This document shows, one piece after another, positions 13,631 to 25,432 of a stretch of DNA of 64,000 nt (the first letter of the stretch is position 1; every line of letters begins with the position of its first letter). The DNA comes from Gongronella butleri (taxonomy: Eukaryota > Mucoromycota > Mucoromycetes > Mucorales > Cunninghamellaceae). The notes under the pieces are model-generated. The model saw only the letters and a list, made by a program, of their open reading frames with translations. It had not been told where the DNA came from and did not search any database. The translations under genes and the position numbers were made by a program. Where the stretch lies: contig JAIWZP010000017.1 of the NCBI GenBank assembly GCA_025201375.1, positions 186,001 through 250,000 on the forward strand, written 5' to 3'.

Positions 13631-14504
13631 TTGAAACAAGAAGTCGCGTAAATTGAAAAAGATCGACGAAACAATGAGCTCTTTTATTCTGTCCATAGGC
13701 TCCGCCTAAACGTTTACGTCGCGTCTCGTCTTGAGAACTTTTCTTTTGAATTTGCGGAGTGAGAAAATGCATAAACGAAGTGTAGAGTCATGTGATCTCT
13801 GTTCCATCGCCTTATTCAGGCTTGAAAGTCAAAAAGGCTTGTGCCTCGCCCCTTTTCCCGATCCCATTCAGCTCCAGCGGAACTCAGTTTAGCCAGATGT
13901 ATCTTCTTGCGCGGCCCAGGAGCCCTCCTCGTTTGGTGAGACATGAAAAAGTCTGAGAAAATCTTGGTAAAATAGCATTTCTTTTAAGTTTAAGATTCCA
14001 GATCGACTTTTTGTTTGCGGAGAACAGAGCACTGTGCCACTTGAAAGTGTTTGGCTGCCAAATATATGTCAATTGCTTCAATTGCGCCACTTTGTGCTGT
14101 TTTATAGCCTGTTTCGATCGTCCAGGATTCGTGGAGCAAGTATAAGACAATCTTGTGTCGTGATGCATCGCTGTGCGTCCGAGTGGGTGGTTTTCATTCG
14201 CATCGTCATGTAGACTATTGCCCAATGGCATAAAAACACCATTTTAAGCAAAATTGGCAGTGCATCGCTGCGCCAACAGATGCAATGCTGAAAAACACGT
14301 CAAATGCCACAAAACGCGTATTTTTCGCGGTCCGCATGGCCAGTCTCCCCTTTTTTTAAAAGTTGCCAAGCTGCCGCAGGCATTTCGGGGCTATGAACAG
14401 TGGATGTTTCACAAAAATGTGCCACAAAAGGATTAGCAGGCACCATGACCCATTTGCCCTTCCTTGTTCTTTTTTTTTTACTTTTGTTTTTTTTTTTTCA
14501 CATC
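13631..14504. other. Divergent intergenic spacer, lipase / F-box gene
   Basis: No gene seen. It contains 5' regions of both neighbours. The longest ORFs are short and unconvincing. A T-rich tract with T runs of 9-12 bases lies immediately before the F-box start. Confidence 0.6.
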
Positions 14505-16481
14505 ATGGATGACCCTCGCTCGCTGATGACACTGCCTGACGAGTTGATAGGCTACATCTTTGCTCACGTGCCTTCCTCCGACTTGCTACACGAAGTGCGG
14601 CAGGTCAACAGCGTGTGCCGTCGCGTGGCCACGCCCATGGCGCTCTCACAACATCCAATTCGTATCCAAAGTACCAAAAAGCTGGCGCGTGCCCCTGAGA
14701 TCTTTGGCCCTGCGATTGGACTGCTCGCCTCGGTAAAAAATATTGACGTTGACACCAGCGGCTGGGTTACTCAGCAGGATATGAATGACGATGAAGGTGA
14801 CTATGACGAATATGACGATGGCGATGATGAACCCGACAATCTCAATGCGGATGACCAAGGCAACAAGGAAGATGAGGGCTTAAAGAGCACTCTTTATGGC
14901 TTTTCTTCTCTGTTTCCCGGCATTTACAAAGTTACGATCAGAAGTTATAATATGCAATTTCCACGGAATATGCGAGTCAATGGAATGATGCGCGTTTTGG
15001 AGCAATTGCAGGATTTGCCGTCGTTCCAGTGCCTGGTTGCCATTGACGCCCATCCCATTTCTGCCAGATATATGACCTGGGCGGCATTGCTGCCGCGTCA
15101 ATTGACGGATGTGCATTTGTCCTTTAGTGGCACCATGGCGCTGGGTGCAGTGGAGACACTTTTGGATCAATTGCCACAGCTGGTGTCTCTAAGGATCGAC
15201 AAGTTGATCGACACTTCCTACCAGGGCAAACCTCTCGAGTCATGGGTGTCCAATGGCATGGAAAAGAAAGGCAAACAATACCTCAGCTTACGACATCTCC
15301 ATCTCGCATTTAATGTGTACCCCCTCTCGTCCACGGAGCTTGAACGCGTGCCTTTGCTCATTTATGTCTTTTTTACGTGTCCGCAGCTGCTGTCTCTTCA
15401 GCTGCTTGTTGACGCAACACGCTCGTCATTTAATCAACTCGAGACTTTACCAACTATCCGCGTTTCTCCTTTTGTCGTTGCGCGGTGTGGCTACCCCAAG
15501 AAAATCACCATCTACGACGCAACCATGGATGAGCCTTTCGTTGACGATGCAACAAGAGAACAGCCGTGGTACATGGCCATGCCATGTCCATCATCCCTCA
15601 TTGAAAATATCACGCTTCATTGCAATTTGCAGCATTCGGCGTCTTGGCTTAGTGGTTTTCCGCTCGACGGCATCAAGACATTGAGTCTGACAACCATTGC
15701 GACCGATTTCAATTCACACAGAATCACAAACACGTACACAGAAAAGAACATTCATCATTTGATTGGTCTTGCGCCGCAGCTGCAGCGCCTGCATATTTAT
15801 GGCCAGGACTGCAGGTTGCAGAACACTCTCGTGGTGCCTGATCCGCTGGAAAATTGCACCTCAGGCACGCCTGTCGCCCAAACGCCTGCTCAATGGGTCT
15901 TTGACCGGTGCACTTTTGACTCGCCACTTGTTTTGCATCGCTTGATCGAGAATTGCTCTGAACCAATCGATGTACGCTTGCATCTGTGCTATTTTACTCG
16001 CAATAGCAGCATCCATGCGTCGGTTGCGCCTTGGCCAAACAATGACACGCCCTTGGCCGTCAAATTACGTGCCATTTTAAATTATCAACATGAAAAAATG
16101 GCCTTAGTGAGCCTCCCAGCCGCCAATTTGAAGCTAAAATTCTGGGCACCCGCGCCTCTCTTGTACATTGTACTTCAGAATGAGGATTTTTTGCACAAAA
16201 TGCCGGCTGTACGTGCATTTCTTGGAAGTCCAGATACAAACGTGACCACGATCAACCGAGCTTACGAACTCACGCCATCAGATATCAAGTGGATGCTAGC
16301 GCAGATTGACCGGATATATGAGCAGTGCAGCGATGGCGTGGCTAGACGTGTTTCTGTGCCATCATTCCCAAACAACATTGCAGAGCAAGTGTGGCGCCGT
16401 CTGTCCAATCGATTAGTCTATACATTTACCTGCATCTCACTACGATTTGATGGGAGTATCTTTGAAGAATATCAGAAATAA
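14505..16481 (+). CDS. F-box protein, probable SCF substrate adaptor
   Basis: Single-exon gene of 658 aa. Residues ~1-50 match an F-box: MTLPDELIGYIFAHV, SSDLLHEVRQVNSVCRRVA. Such proteins bind Skp1 and recruit substrates to SCF ubiquitin ligases. An acidic low-complexity segment (Asp/Glu rich, residues ~90-125) follows, then a long region with leucine-rich-repeat-like periodicity (LVSLRIDKL, LSLRHLHLAF, LQLLVDA, LKTLSLTTIA, LQRLHIYGQ), typical of FBXL-like fungal proteins, but the repeats are weak. I chose ATG 14505; an in-frame ATG 35 codons upstream would add a Phe/Leu run encoded by the T-tract and is probably untranslated. Intronless, unlike most neighbours, and flanked by AT-rich DNA, so it could belong to an expanded family. 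Substrate unknown. Confidence 0.75.
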   Translation: MDDPRSLMTLPDELIGYIFAHVPSSDLLHEVRQVNSVCRRVATPMALSQHPIRIQSTKKLARAPEIFGPAIGLLASVKNIDVDTSGWVTQQDMNDDEGDYDEYDDGDDEPDNLNADDQGNKEDEGLKSTLYGFSSLFPGIYKVTIRSYNMQFPRNMRVNGMMRVLEQLQDLPSFQCLVAIDAHPISARYMTWAALLPRQLTDVHLSFSGTMALGAVETLLDQLPQLVSLRIDKLIDTSYQGKPLESWVSNGMEKKGKQYLSLRHLHLAFNVYPLSSTELERVPLLIYVFFTCPQLLSLQLLVDATRSSFNQLETLPTIRVSPFVVARCGYPKKITIYDATMDEPFVDDATREQPWYMAMPCPSSLIENITLHCNLQHSASWLSGFPLDGIKTLSLTTIATDFNSHRITNTYTEKNIHHLIGLAPQLQRLHIYGQDCRLQNTLVVPDPLENCTSGTPVAQTPAQWVFDRCTFDSPLVLHRLIENCSEPIDVRLHLCYFTRNSSIHASVAPWPNNDTPLAVKLRAILNYQHEKMALVSLPAANLKLKFWAPAPLLYIVLQNEDFLHKMPAVRAFLGSPDTNVTTINRAYELTPSDIKWMLAQIDRIYEQCSDGVARRVSVPSFPNNIAEQVWRRLSNRLVYTFTCISLRFDGSIFEEYQK

Positions 16482-17479
16482 AAATGGATACAATGGATCT
16501 TTTAAAGTGGGAGGCACAACAATAAAAAAGAAAAAAAAACATCGCTGCTACTAAACCTCGCTTTGAGCTATGATTTGGTGGAATATGACAAAAAAGAGCA
16601 GGGTTGATCTGCTCGTTGTCGAGCAATGAATACTTTTAGATTAAATTTCAACAGTGAATACGCGAGGAGAACGCGCCCTTTACGAGGAAAGAGATGACCC
16701 AAGTGCGGAAATTGATTAGGAATATGCGCGTGTAAATTGATGCTTGATGCCATTTACAGTATGTACTGTATCGCGCGTCGAAAAATAAGCATGCTTCTCT
16801 GATGAAGTGTGTATTTTGCATCTTTGAGCTTGAAAGCCGTCATTTGTATGTAAGATATCACAAACAGCGCCACAAGATTGAAAAAGGTAACGTTGGCAAA
16901 GAGCATACTGATGATGTCCTTGCGCAGTGGTGCAAGTTTTATCCGGATTGAATCATTTTTTTGGTGAGCCATGTCCAAATTGGACAAAATCCACCAATTT
17001 TGCATTTTCGATGGCTGCATCGGTTGTTTGAAACCAATGAAACTACCTTCAATTACAGAGAGTCGAATTCTGCATATTTCATCGTACTGACACACGGCGT
17101 GCAGTCTTGTCCGATGCTGAAGAAATCGAGATTGAAACATTAGAAACTCTTGGCACTCCTTGATTGCATGCGCAGTCCATCCATTAGAATTGTCAAGCGG
17201 ATGCCAAATGGTGTTCACATTCTCCTCTTGTAGCAATAGTATTGTTTTATACGGCTTGATTGGCAATTTTATACGTAATTCTTTGATTTGGCCAAATTCT
17301 TGAAATGTCAAAATGTTTTACCATGCAAGGGTTGATCTCGCGATCGATCTTTTTTTTTTTTTTTTTTTTGGCGTATGACAGGGCGGAGATTGAGGTTCTA
17401 CGTTTTTTTTTGCTCGTCAAAAACAGGGCTCTTATTTTTCTTCTTCTTCCATTGTTTCTCGCTTGATTCGCCAACGTCC
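16482..17479. other. AT-rich spacer with an unplaced minus-strand ORF
   Basis: The minus strand is open from 17311 to 16754 (185 codons), but the frame has no ATG at its 5' end; the first Met is about 57 codons in. The peptide has complex composition and one hydrophobic stretch (LVALFVISYIQM). It may be a gene fragment or an exon of a decayed gene; I do not recognise it. The right-hand part is the 5' region of the CDC50 gene, with a 20-base T run at 17348-17368. Confidence 0.4.
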
Positions 17480-18706
17480 ATGGACAAGCGAGCTTTTATC
17501 AATAAGAAGCCCACAAGTGAGTGCAAGGAAGTGCGTGGCATACGCACAATGCGGAAAAAGGTTCTTTTCGAGGCGCTGGCTCATGCATGTTGCTTTTTAA
17601 CGCAGATGGCGCATTTCGGCAGCAGCGTCTCAGGGCTTGGCAGCCTGTGCTGCGACCGACAGTGGTTATCCCGACACTGTTTGTGATTGGCATCTTGTTT
17701 GTGCCCATTGGCGGCGTGCTGTATTGGAATGCCGGCAGGGTAAATGCAATTTAGGCGGCCATCGCAGCAAATGCACACAATGCTGTCGTGCTCACGCCTT
17801 TTTTTTTTTTTTTTTTTTTTTTTTTGTCCAGTCGTTCACGCTCCAAGTGGATTATACACAGTGTGGCAATTACAATGAGCCGACATATCTTGCACCATCC
17901 ATGTATCAATATCGATTTAGCTCGTCACCATACGACGACGTGCATAATAATGCGGGTCTGGCGCCATCGACACAGCCGCCAACGTTTTACGCGAGCAATG
18001 CGTCGTCGTATGCCGATCCGAGCGAGCCAACGTTCCAATTCAACAGCCATTGGCCCATCCAGCAATGCACCATCGATTTTTCCGTGCCGTCCACGCTCAA
18101 GGCGCCGGTGTACTTGTTTTACCGTCTCACCGCGTTTTATCAAAACAACAATCAATACATCAAGAACTTTGACGCGTCTCAACTTGCTGGCGACCCTGTC
18201 GACGCTGGCTCTGCAGGGTACTTTTGTGATCCCCTTGCCTCTGAGGGCGGCAAAGTCATCTATCCATGCGGTCTCGTGGCCAATTCCATGTTCAATGGTA
18301 AAAAAAATGAGGAGTGAACGAATAGCGATCGACGGTGGTGTTTCTGATCTCGTTTTCCATAGACACGGTGTCGAATTTGACATCAATCGAGGGCACGAGC
18401 GCAGGCAGCACGTATGCATGGCAAAAGGATGGTCTTGCGTGGCCGCACGACGAGCGCAAGTACGGGACGACGCGGTACAGCATTGATCAGATCGTGCCGC
18501 CGCCCAATTGGCAGCCGCGGTACCCAAATGGCGCGTACTCGGCGCAATACCCGCCCCCAGACCTCGGCACCACCATGGATCGCCTCAAGGTGTGGATGAC
18601 CCTCGCCGCGCTCCCCGACTTTATGAAGCTCATGGGCAAAAACGACCAACAGGACCTTGTCGCAGGACGCTATCGCCTAAAGGTCGATCTCAGTAAGCAC
18701 ATTTCT

Positions 18707-18741
<35 letters not shown>

Positions 18742-19152
18742 GTGGCGATTGACACGTGCTTTTTATTGTCCTAGACTATGATACCCGCACTTACAATGGC
18801 AAGAAATGGCTGGTGATCACGACCGAGTCGTCCTTGGGGACGCGCAATTTCTTCCTTGGCCTGACATACATGGGTGCCGGCGGCCTGTGTCTTGTGATTG
18901 GCACCTTGTTCTTCGTGTTCCATCTCAAGAACCCGAGGTAAGGCATATCTCCCTCTCTCAACACAGCCCAAGATGGGTGTGCGCACGTGCTCATCCTCTT
19001 TTTCTTTTTTTTTTTTTTTTTTTTTTTTTAGGACAATGGATCACTGGCAGCCGACATCGCGTGCGGGGTCGGTCAAAACGTCTGAAAAAGCGTCTAATGA
19101 AGCGTCCAAGGAAGCGTCGTCGTCCAATGCTGTAGACCAATCGAGCCATTGA
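17480..19152 (+). CDS. CDC50: CDC50/LEM3 family beta-subunit of P4-ATPase flippases
   Basis: Non-catalytic subunit needed for folding, ER exit and activity of phospholipid flippases at Golgi/endosome/plasma membrane. Six exons: 17480-17516, 17606-17739, 17832-18297, 18363-18692, 18775-18937, 19032-19152; 1251 nt, 416 aa. N-terminal motif FRQQRLRAWQPVLRP precedes TM1 (VVIPTLFVIGILFVPIGGVLY). The large ectodomain has LQVDYTQC, LKAPVYLFYRLTAFYQNNNQYIKN, YPCGLVANSMFND and several N-x-S/T sites; TM2 is FFLGLTYMGAGGLCLVIGTLFFVF, followed by a short Ser-rich cytosolic tail. The two-TM topology and conserved Cys match the family. T runs of about 27 and 22 bases precede exons 3 and 6. Tandem with the Atg27-like gene, 189 bases apart. 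Confidence 0.93.
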
Positions 19153-19341
19153 TAATAAATAGTACACATGTAGGCGATGTATCATCAACAAAAAAAAAGG
19201 GCGGCAAATGATCACGAACAGGCCAATTTTAGCAAGGGCGGGAATGGAAATGCTAGCGGCGATCCTCTTGAAAAGGCAGGGCAGGATGCAGGAACCAAAA
19301 AAAGTCTTTTCTTTCCATTTTCTTTTTCTCTTTGGTTCGCT

Positions 19342-20800
19342 ATGAAGCTTTCTGTTGGTGCTATTGCTTCGTTTTTCGCCCTTGGCGTCGCGGCCACGCA
19401 AGACTACTGCAACAAGGGCTTCCAGCCGCGCCAGGACTATGTGCTCGATCTGTCGGCTATGAACAAGTACGTAAAATGCGCGGCCTTGGCACACGTTCCA
19501 AGCGAACTGATCGCTGTTTTTCACTTGTAGGAACTTCATGACGGACAAGTCTATTGACACGACGCCTCTCAAGACCATTGAGCGAGTTTATGCGAATCTA
19601 TGCGACCCCCTGAAGCGACCTGACGGCGTGGACTCGCGCAACTTTTGTGCGGATGGCTCGGTAAGGCACTTGTTTTTCTTCCTCAAACTTGCAAACGAGC
19701 GCGTTAAAGCACCACTTACACCTTCTTATCTAGTACGTATGCCGCACCACTGGCTATCAAACTGACAACAATGAGATGATTGCTGTTGTGGACTCGCTTG
19801 CCGGCGGTGACAAGTAAGAGAACAGCCATTTTCTGGGCGAAATGGGCGTCTCATTTCTTATATTTTTCGTTTCAGCACGCAATTGAACGCCCAATTCCAG
19901 GTTGTGTCGCCTGACGATTACGATCTCACGACGAGTAAGCGATTTCTGGGCCATTGGGAGCCGCAGCATGGCCTGTGATCTCACCGCTATTTCTCTATTT
20001 TTTAAAAGGTGGTGCCGAATACCGCGTGACTCTGCATGGCGGCAAGGCGCTTAACCAAGATCAATCGGTGGAATTCACGCTGCAATGTGGCACGGGCGAA
20101 TCCAAGGTACAAAAGAGGGATGATGACCCGCCAGAGCCGCTTTTACTTACTTTTTTCGTCTTCTTTGCAGGAGAATCCCAATGGTCCCGTGTTGCAATCT
20201 TACGAGAATGGTCTCATGAAGTTCACCTGGCGCACCGTGTATTTCTGCGCGTAAGGGCAATGCATCAGGATGAATTTATTGCGTGCACAATGCTCATTTT
20301 CTCTTTCTCTCTCTCTTTTCTTTTTTTTTTCTTTTTTGTGCTTTTCATGTAGCACTCGTGCCGGCGACCAGCCTCCCCCTTCCAATGGCCCTCCTCAGGG
20401 CGAAGTGGAGAATGGAGGCAAATCCGTGATTGGCTGGTTCTTTACGCTGTGCGTGTTCAAGACATGAGAGGGCCAAGGAAAGCAAGTCGCACTCATTTCT
20501 ATTCTCTCTTTATTTTTTTCTTGGGTTTAGGCTTGGCATTGGCTTGCTCGTGTACTTTGTCGGTGGCTGCTTCTACAATTATCGCCAATTCAATGCGCGC
20601 GGCCTGGATCTGATCCCCCATCGCGGTAAAAACGCGTTTTTTTTCTTCTTTTTTGACCTGTGGAAAAGCCAGACTCACCCCTCCCCCATTTCATAGATTT
20701 CTGGTTGGACTTGCCGTACCTGATCAAGGACCTTGTGTCGCATCTGATGTCGAGCGTCATGTCGCGTCGCCACGATGGCGGTGGTTATGTGTCCGTTTAA
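19342..20800 (+). CDS. ATG27: Atg27-like type I membrane protein (MRH/Atg27 domain)
   Basis: Autophagy-related receptor that cycles between Golgi, endosomes and vacuole and helps Atg9 trafficking. Nine exons: 19342-19466, 19531-19660, 19734-19813, 19876-19934, 20009-20106, 20171-20250, 20353-20448, 20531-20625, 20697-20800; 867 nt, 288 aa. The signal peptide is MKLSVGAIASFFALGVAA. The lumenal domain has Cys pairs (YCNKGF, NLCDPL, FCADGS, YVCRTTGY, LQCGTG, FTWRTVYFCA) as in Atg27/mannose-6-phosphate-receptor homology domains. The single TM is VIGWFFTLLLGIGLLVYFVGG. The cytosolic part has NYRQFNARGLDLIPHRDFW and ends GGYVSV, a YxxPhi sorting signal typical of Atg27. The first 5' splice site of intron 7 is GTGCGT, weaker than the rest. 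Converges with the bZIP gene. Confidence 0.92.
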
Positions 20801-20987
20801 AAAAAGAAAAAAAAGGGCGGCTGCATCCAATATATAGAAGATATCCACCATGTTGCAATGAAAATAAAAAAAAAGAGTATGGCTTTATTCGAGCATCCAT
20901 AAAAAAGAGAAAAAATAGAGGTATCATCAAACAAGGAGGGGAGAAAAAAACGAGCGTAAAAAAGGGAATGGAGAGCAAAAGGGTGGA

Positions 20988-21897
20988 TTAATTGGTGACA
21001 AGGCGATAGCGTTCGCAGATTGGCAAGTAGTTTCGGCACGGGTTCTCGAGCTGCGGGTACTTTACGACAACGTAGGTGATGATGAACTTGCAGAATTGGC
21101 GCTGCATCCAATACAAGGGGCAAATGGCGCGGAAACCAGTGACGGGCATGTCATACCAGGCCATGTCGTCGTTGGCAAGCTCGTCCTCGTCGTCCTCGTA
21201 GAATTGGCGATACCGCTCGTAAAACGCGGCGGCCGTCATTGGCGTCGCATCGGCATTGTCGCTCGTTTTGCTTAGAACGAGCGCATCGGTGTCGATTTCA
21301 CGTTTTGCCGACGCATCGGGCGCGTTTTGTGCCTGGTCCGTGTGCGCGGTGCTTGCCGAACGCGTTGTGGACGTATCGAGCATCTGGTCAAGGAGCGATT
21401 CCCACAAGACACGGACTTGTTTCTTGTTTAGCGGCTGGATGAACGATTTTGGCTGCAAAAGACCAGGGAAGAATAATGTTTTGCGTTCTGGGGTGGTGGT
21501 GGGTGGAGGAGGTGGAGATGCATTGGCGCGCGGTGTGCCTAGCACGCGTGTGTGGCGCATGAGCTCATCCGTGCTAAGCGTAAGGGTGTGTTGAACGACA
21601 ATTGACAGCAATGCAGGCGCCAACAGCGGGTACGAGCGGAACATGGCAGTGGTATCTGCATCGGTGGACTTTGCTTTGCCGAGCAGCGTGGCCAAATCCA
21701 TGTCTGGCAGCATCATGTGCGACAAAAAGTGCTGATTTTGATGATGTTGCTGGATTTGATGCGAATGGACGACGGCGCGTGAATTTGGCGGTGCCGCGGG
21801 CGGATGCATGATTTGATGATGGGTGTGTGGTGGATGAGAAGGATGATACGAGGCTGGATAGGCCTGTTGTTGCTGTTGTTGTTGCTGTTGTTGTTGC

Positions 21898-21976
<79 letters not shown>

Positions 21977-23541
21977 GCTGTTGCTGTTGTTGCATGGCGT
22001 AGGCGGCTGTGGGTGCTGGTGGATGGACACGCTGCTGTAGAGAATTGGGAGGAAGGGTATGGGCAGCGTAGGCCATGGGCGGGGCATTTGGTGTTGCAAC
22101 GGGGACCATTGGCTGCAGCTGTTGTGGTTGTTGTGGTTGTTGTTGCGATTGTTGCGGTTGTTGTTGCGATTGAGGTGCATAAATGATGTTTTGTTGCTGA
22201 GGATGGGGATGGGGCGGTGCAGGGGCTGCGTAGACGGGCATGGGCGGCTGCTGGTGGCACGTGGGGGTGGCTGCAGGCGGCATTGGCGCATACAGGTAGT
22301 CTTGTTGCCTTGGCATGTCCCATCCATCGACCATATCATGGACATGAGAAGGTGGCGACGAAGAATCGGAATGTGAGCGATTGTCGCTCGTGTGCTGATC
22401 GCTGGGGACAAGGGGAGGCGGCGTGTTTGAGGAATATTGTGTCACAGGCACTGGCGACGAAGAAGAGGCATTGGGTGGCGATGCAGATGCATGCGATGTA
22501 TTGCTTGTGTTTGTTGTGTTGGACGAAGCATTCGCAACCTTGTCCACCTTCTCAGTCTTGATGCCGCCCTGGCAAAGAGCAAGTTCGACGCGCAGATGAT
22601 CATTTTCCTTTTGCAACTTGCCCAAGGTTGCACGAACCCATTTGATCTCCAATCGCAGCTGGCTGTTTTCGTTCTTGTACTTGGCAACCTCGCCCTCCAG
22701 CGACGAAATGTACTCTAAAAATAAGGAGAAAAAGGGGTCAGTCAAAAATTGGGATACACACGCACCCATTTCCCTTTTTTGCTTTGCTATTTGAGGGCCC
22801 CAGCACCCAAAACAAAAAAAAAAAATAGCCCAATGTTTGCCCCCCTCTTTTTTTTTGTGATTTTTTTTTACCCTTTCGACGATTGCGGAAATTGCGAGCC
22901 GAGATTTTGTTTCGAAGCTGTCTGCGTTCTTTCGAGGACATGGCCTTTAATTGTGCGTCGGTGTACTGTTCCTCGGCGCACATGGGCATGGAGTCGTCCA
23001 AGTCGTGCGCATAGTCGCCGGCGGCGGGATCAGCAGCATATTGCATTGGATAGGCCGATTGGGGCGCGTGCTGTGGATGCATCGCTCCCGGAGGAGCTGG
23101 ATGCCCGGGATAATAGCCATAGTATGGCTGCTGCTGGCCGTGAGGGGGAGGCTGGGCATGTTGAGGATGCTGAGGATGCTGGGGATGCTGGGGATGTTGG
23201 TAATAAGCGCCGGGCGCCGGTGGAGGCACCTGGGCCGTCTCGGGTACGCCCGTCAGCCCGGATTGGGCCATCATGGTTGGCGCGCCCGGTGTATGTTGCT
23301 GTACAGGAGGTTGTGGAGCGGCAACGAGAGCTGGCACGGCGGCAATGGCCGCTGACGACGTGGTGGGCTCCATGGAAGTCGTGGTCATGGCGGCAGGGGC
23401 GGCAACAAGGGCTGTCGGGTGCATGTTTGGCGGCGCGGCCGGCGGCATGGCGAGCGACGGGTCGTAAAGCGATGGGTCTGCCTCATTGTCAAGCGGGTGG
23501 CTGTTCAAAACCCACTGAATAAACTCCTCGTCCTTGTCCAT
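20988..23541 (-). CDS. bZIP transcription factor with long polyglutamine tract
   Basis: Nuclear DNA-binding regulator. Exons (minus) 23541-22872 and 22714-20988, 798 aa; the single intron falls inside the bZIP basic region, at RNRRK|E. Basic region: KERRQLRNKISARNFRNRRK; leucine zipper follows: EYISSLEGEVAKYKNENSQ, then IKWVRATLGKLQKENDHL. Residues ~60-200 are Pro/Ala/Gln-rich, with four HPQ repeats. The C-terminal part has an uninterrupted run of 43 Gln (21864-21992), several shorter Gln/Pro blocks and a conserved-looking end (WYDMPVTGFRAICPLYWMQ, FIITYVVVKYPQLENPCRNYL). The N-terminus MDKDEEFIQWVLNS is acidic and may activate. The target pathway cannot be read from sequence. 3' ends of this gene and the Atg27-like gene are 187 bases apart. 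Confidence 0.88.
21864..21992 (-). repeat. CAA/CAG microsatellite encoding 43 glutamines
   Basis: A 129-base uninterrupted run of CAA and CAG codons, mostly CAA, in the bZIP gene. Length is expected to vary between strains. Confidence 0.95.
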
Positions 23542-25398
23542 GGTGAAAAAAGAAACAAAGATAAAGAAAAAGAGGGGGAAGAGAATAAGGGGATTAGTGT
23601 CGCAGATGGGAAAGAAGAAAAAAGAAAATAAGCGGAGAATGAATGGCTGTCCAATGAGTCCAATTGCAATTATACATTGTGGTGGAATCCGGCCAGCGAG
23701 GGGCAATGGACAGAGACACCTGCCTCATTGAAAACGAAGGTCGCATAAACAATCAACCGCCTTGGCTGTGAGCTGTGACGCCCGTAAAAAAAGCGCGATG
23801 CGGGCTGCTTTTCCTATTTTTTTTTTTTACGCGTTGCGCGCGTCTTTTTTTCTTTTCGCGCGCGATCGAGGGTGGCTTTGGATCAGCCCCACCTAGTGTT
23901 TGCTTGGCATGCCAAAAAAAAAGATGCCAAGGAATAAGCAATTCCATGTTAGAGGTTGCCATGGTTGTTGATTTGAGCGAAAATGAGATCATACATGGGG
24001 AAAGGGGTGTATGTTTGTCGCACACGCCATGCTCGGAATGTTTGGAGAAGTCGAGAGGCAAGAAGCGCAAAGCATCAATCCTTCCCGATGTGCTGATGAG
24101 AGCATTTGTTTGCCATTGAGAAAGAAAACGTCGTAAACAAAGGCGCGAAACAAGCATCCGGCTCCGGGGCCGTTCACTTTCCTTTTTTTTTTTTCTTGCT
24201 CCCCCCTTTGCCTCTCACCCCCGCCATTTATCCCTCCAATGGTGCCTGGCGGGTGTCATTGCTCCCCATCACGAGCTAAATTCAAGAGTGGATCGCCATG
24301 GATTCGACCTTTTTTTTTTCCCAGCACAAGGTCTGCCTTGTGACAATCAAAAATAATGATGGAGCGCGCCTTACTGCTTTTATGGTTGTGGACGCATGAC
24401 CCATTGGCTCGTCCGCAAGCCTAAAATTCTCGTTTTTTTTCTCATCCCATTCCCGTGAACAACGATTGCTAGATATGTCGTTTTTGCCAGGTTGGGAATT
24501 GGGGGACCCCCATCGGTTGAAATCAAGGAAAAACACGGGCGTGGTCATGGGGTGCCTAGCCTTGATGGCTTGTTTTCGCCGTGGGACAAAGGTGAGGCCA
24601 ATGTCAAGTGATTGAGAAGAGAAATAGGAATTATCCGCTAAAGAAAGCACTTTGGCACACCCCCCTCCACCGTTCCGACGGACACAACACACAAGCGACG
24701 CGTCGCACAGCCTCGTAGGCGAAATTGGACCTCTTGTCAAGCCCAAAAGGCAACGGAAATGAACCTTTGCAAATTACAATCATTAAATGCATTCAGAGCA
24801 AGACACCCGCGTGGAAAAATTGGCCATCTGAGATTCCTTGGGCGACGGCGCGCCTTAATTTTTTTTTATTGCGCCCGCTTTCCCGAGTGGGAAGATGCGG
24901 GCGCAATCAATGGCAAAAAAAAAAAAAAAAAAGAGCTTAAACAAGTGAATGCTGCAAATAGAACGAGTGACACACATATGCTGACAAAGGATGCAAGATG
25001 ATGGAACGATATGCATGCAATGCAATGGCAAGACACGTCGGCAAGGGCCAAAAAAAAAAAAAAAAAGGTAAAAGCTAAAAAAAATAGGAGATTGAGAAGA
25101 ACATCCATGGCGACCATGGCCATTTACAGGTGCACTGCCTTTTTTTTTTGGTCTATTGGATGCCATCATAGCCCTCGCATCTCGGTTCGGGTGCAGCTTG
25201 TTTTGTTTCCCTTTTTTTTTTCCTCTTGTTGGGCAGACGCGCTCACCATCGCGTCGGCACAGCTTAATTTTTGCAGCGTGGTCTGCCGCAGGGAGGGTTT
25301 GCGCTGCGTGGACGCGTGTCGCGGTCGCGGTCGGCGCGTGTTCACTTGTCCACGGGTCCCAATTGACGATTGGACAACGAGAGGGGGGAGACAGCTGC

Positions 25399-25432
<34 letters not shown>

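Noticed and set aside
13672..13696. Upstream ATG at 13696 as the lipase start
   Set aside because: Adds 22 residues before the signal peptide; the ATG at 13630 puts the signal sequence at the N-terminus.
21574..22323. Minus and plus ORFs made of Thr, Asn, Leu or Val runs
   Set aside because: Out-of-frame readings of the CAA/CAG run in the bZIP gene.
23775..24119. 114-aa plus ORF starting in a T run
   Set aside because: Begins with Phe/Leu from homopolymer; no domain and no splice support.
25400..25430. Long A run read as the tail of a retroposed element
   Set aside because: A and T runs of similar length occur in introns and spacers on both strands with no target duplications nearby.
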